Positions 62,484 to 64,000 of a DNA stretch of 64,000 bases are shown here, piece after piece. Both the position numbers and the translations under genes were made by a program. This stretch comes from Rugamonas sp045984285 (GTDB lineage: Bacteria > Pseudomonadota > Gammaproteobacteria > Burkholderiales > Burkholderiaceae_D): positions 62,001 to 126,000 of the forward strand of contig NZ_JBJQIK030000007.1 of NCBI RefSeq assembly GCF_045984285.3, written 5' to 3'. Within the stretch, counting starts at the first letter, position 1. Every line of letters starts with the position of its first letter. The notes under the pieces are model-generated. The model was not told the origin of the DNA. It saw only the letters and a list, made by a program, of their open reading frames with translations, and ran no database searches.

Positions 62484-63479
62484 ATGAAAATTAAACAATT
62501 TTTGACGATGATGTCCGCTGTTGCGGTCTCGGCCAGCGCTTTTGCGGCAGACCCGAAGCTGGCCGTCGTCTATGACGCGGGCGGCAAGTTCGACAAGTCC
62601 TTCAGCCAGTCGGCCTTTGAAGGCGCTTCCCGCTTCCGCACCGAAACCAAGATCAACTTCCTCGAAGCCCAGGCCAGCAGCGACACCCAGGCCGAACAGA
62701 TCCTGCGCGGCCTGGCCCGCAAGAAGATGGACCTGATCGCTTCCATCGGCTTCTCGCAGACCCAGGCGGTGCAGAAGGTCGCCAAGGAATTCCCGAACGT
62801 GAAGTTCGTGCTGATCGACGGCGTGGTGAACGCGCCGAACGTGAGCTCGATTACCTTCAAGGAAGAAGAAGGCTCCTACCTGGTGGGCGTGGCCGCGGCC
62901 ATGGCCTCCAAATCCAAGAAGCTGGGCTTCGTGGGCGGCGTGGATATTCCCCTTATCCGCGCCTTCGGCTGCGGCTATGCGCAAGGCGCCAAGGCCACCG
63001 ACAAGAAAGTGGAAATCTACTCGAACATGGTGGGCACCACCGCCGCGGCATGGAATGACCCGGCCAAGGGCGGCGAGCTGGCCCGTTCCCAGTTCGAGCG
63101 CGGTGTGGACGTGGTGTTCGCGGTGGCCGGCGGTTCCGGTCTCGGCACCCTGTCCATGGCCAAGGAAAAAGGCAAGCTGGGCATCGGCGTGGATTCGAAC
63201 CAGAACCACCTGCATCCTGGCTCCATCCTGACCTCCATGGTCAAGCGCGTGGACAATGCGGTTTATGACACCTTCATGCAAGTGAAAAACGGCAGCTGGA
63301 AGCCTGGCGTCGTCGCCAAGGGTATCAAGGAAGGCGGCGTGGACTGGACGCTGGACCAGTACAACCGCAAGCTGATCACCCCGGAAATCGAGAAGAAGGT
63401 ACTGGGCGCACGCAAGGACATTATCGATGGCAAGATCAAGGTCATCGATATCCGTTCCGGCGCCGCCTGTCCGGCCTGA
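62484..63479 (+). CDS. BMP-family ABC transporter substrate-binding protein
   Basis: 331 residues, signal peptide ending ASAFAAD (no lipobox cysteine, so periplasmic). PnrA/Med-type fold: VVYDAGGKFDKSFSQSAFEG, QILRGLARKKMDLIASIGFS, FVLIDGVVNAPNVSSITFKE, VGGVDIPLIRAFGCGYAQGAKA. BMP proteins bind purine or other nucleosides for ABC import. The ABC ATPase gene follows after a terminator-like hairpin. Confidence 0.93.
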   Translation: MKIKQFLTMMSAVAVSASAFAADPKLAVVYDAGGKFDKSFSQSAFEGASRFRTETKINFLEAQASSDTQAEQILRGLARKKMDLIASIGFSQTQAVQKVAKEFPNVKFVLIDGVVNAPNVSSITFKEEEGSYLVGVAAAMASKSKKLGFVGGVDIPLIRAFGCGYAQGAKATDKKVEIYSNMVGTTAAAWNDPAKGGELARSQFERGVDVVFAVAGGSGLGTLSMAKEKGKLGIGVDSNQNHLHPGSILTSMVKRVDNAVYDTFMQVKNGSWKPGVVAKGIKEGGVDWTLDQYNRKLITPEIEKKVLGARKDIIDGKIKVIDIRSGAACPA

Positions 63480-63499
63480 TTTTTCTCTTCATGACACAG

Positions 63500-63535
63500 A
63501 ACGCGCCGTGCGGGTCGTCCCGCCGGCGCGTTTTT
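63500..63535 (+). terminator. Terminator/attenuator between BMP protein and ABC ATPase genes
   Basis: ACGCGCC...GGCGCGT with an inner GCGGG-tcgt-CCCGC stem, followed by TTTTT. It would stop most transcripts after the binding protein and let some read into the ATPase gene, a common way to make excess binding protein. Confidence 0.8.
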
Positions 63536-63560
63536 CAGTAAATAAACCTGAAAAAATCCT

Positions 63561-64000
63561 ATGCAGCCAGCTGTAGAATTCCGCGGCATCTCGAAACAGT
63601 TCGGGGCAGTGAAGGCGAATGCGGACGTCAGTTTTTCCATCGCCAAAGGCGCCATCCATGGCCTGGTGGGCGAGAACGGCGCCGGCAAGTCCACGCTGAT
63701 GAGCATCCTGTACGGCTATTACCATGCCGACAGCGGCGAGATCCTGCTCGACGGCAAGGTGACGCCGATCCGCTCCAGCCATGAGGCCATCGAACTGGGC
63801 ATCGGCATGGTGCACCAGCACTTCATGCTGGTGGAGAACATGACGGTGCTGGACAATGTGATGCTGGGCACCGAAGGCGGTTTCCTGCTCAAGCCCAAGC
63901 GCGCCGCCGTGGAAGCCAGGCTGCGCGAGATCTGCGAACGCTACCGGCTCGATGTCGATCCGCTGGCCACCATCCACGACCTGTCGGTGGGTGCGCAGCA
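63561..64000 (+). CDS. Nucleoside ABC transporter ATP-binding protein (C-terminus cut by window)
   Basis: First 146 residues visible. Walker A GLVGENGAGKSTLMSILYG at about 32-50, Q-loop MVHQHFMLVENMTVLDN, and the signature LSVGAQQ at the window end. Matches the ribose/BMP-type double-ATPase proteins (YufO-like, about 510 residues), of which only the first ABC domain is seen. Starts 81 nt after the binding protein stop. Confidence 0.92.
   Translation, partial: MQPAVEFRGISKQFGAVKANADVSFSIAKGAIHGLVGENGAGKSTLMSILYGYYHADSGEILLDGKVTPIRSSHEAIELGIGMVHQHFMLVENMTVLDNVMLGTEGGFLLKPKRAAVEARLREICERYRLDVDPLATIHDLSVGAQ

Overview
The window looks like a chromosomal segment of a high-GC betaproteobacterium of the Oxalobacteraceae (Massilia/Duganella-like). 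The evidence is the uniform GC-rich codon use, a PEP-CTERM exosortase substrate, a VTAQRR-type TonB receptor, and short GGGGTC(A/T)GACCCC palindromes between genes. No rRNA, tRNA, CRISPR array, transposase or phage gene was recognised. About 56 protein genes fill almost the whole length, many with 1-16 nt overlaps that imply translational coupling.

Region by region. 0-7.4 kb (minus strand): a partial secreted CBM9-like protein, rnk, a DUF1624 membrane acyltransferase, a 1067-residue AsmA/DUF748-like protein, and purE-purK. 7.5-11 kb (plus): a FadR-type GntR regulator followed by a GH105 unsaturated-uronyl hydrolase and a DUF4861 protein, with a clear sigma70-like promoter and two operator-like sites between. 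11.2-17.2 kb (plus): a stressosome operon (RsbR, RsbS, RsbT, an RsbW/RsbX-like fusion) that runs into two hybrid histidine kinases; no sigma factor or DNA-binding output is present. 17.2-20 kb: an S9 peptidase and a thioesterase.

20-64 kb is essentially one long nucleoside/nucleobase catabolism district. It holds urate hydroxylase PuuD with an M20 hydrolase; a UraD-AllC fusion; the reductive pyrimidine pathway (PreT/PreA, dihydropyrimidinase, beta-ureidopropionase, NCS1 transporter) joined to beta-alanine aminotransferase, alanine dehydrogenase and MmsA; a deo-type operon (xapA, deoB, deoC, an ALDH16-like double aldehyde dehydrogenase, deoA, cdd and a double-domain deaminase); pseudouridine kinase/glycosidase; and the start of a BMP-type (nucleoside) ABC transporter. 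Together these genes can take nucleosides to bases, deoxyribose phosphate to acetyl units, uracil and thymine to acyl-CoAs, and urate to ammonia. Regulators (three LysR, MocR, RutR-like TetR, AraC, HTH-PfkB) sit among them. Unrelated genes are interspersed: a TauE permease, a serine hydrolase, a PEP-CTERM protein, a GNAT enzyme, a LytS/LytR pair, a VOC protein and another sensor kinase.
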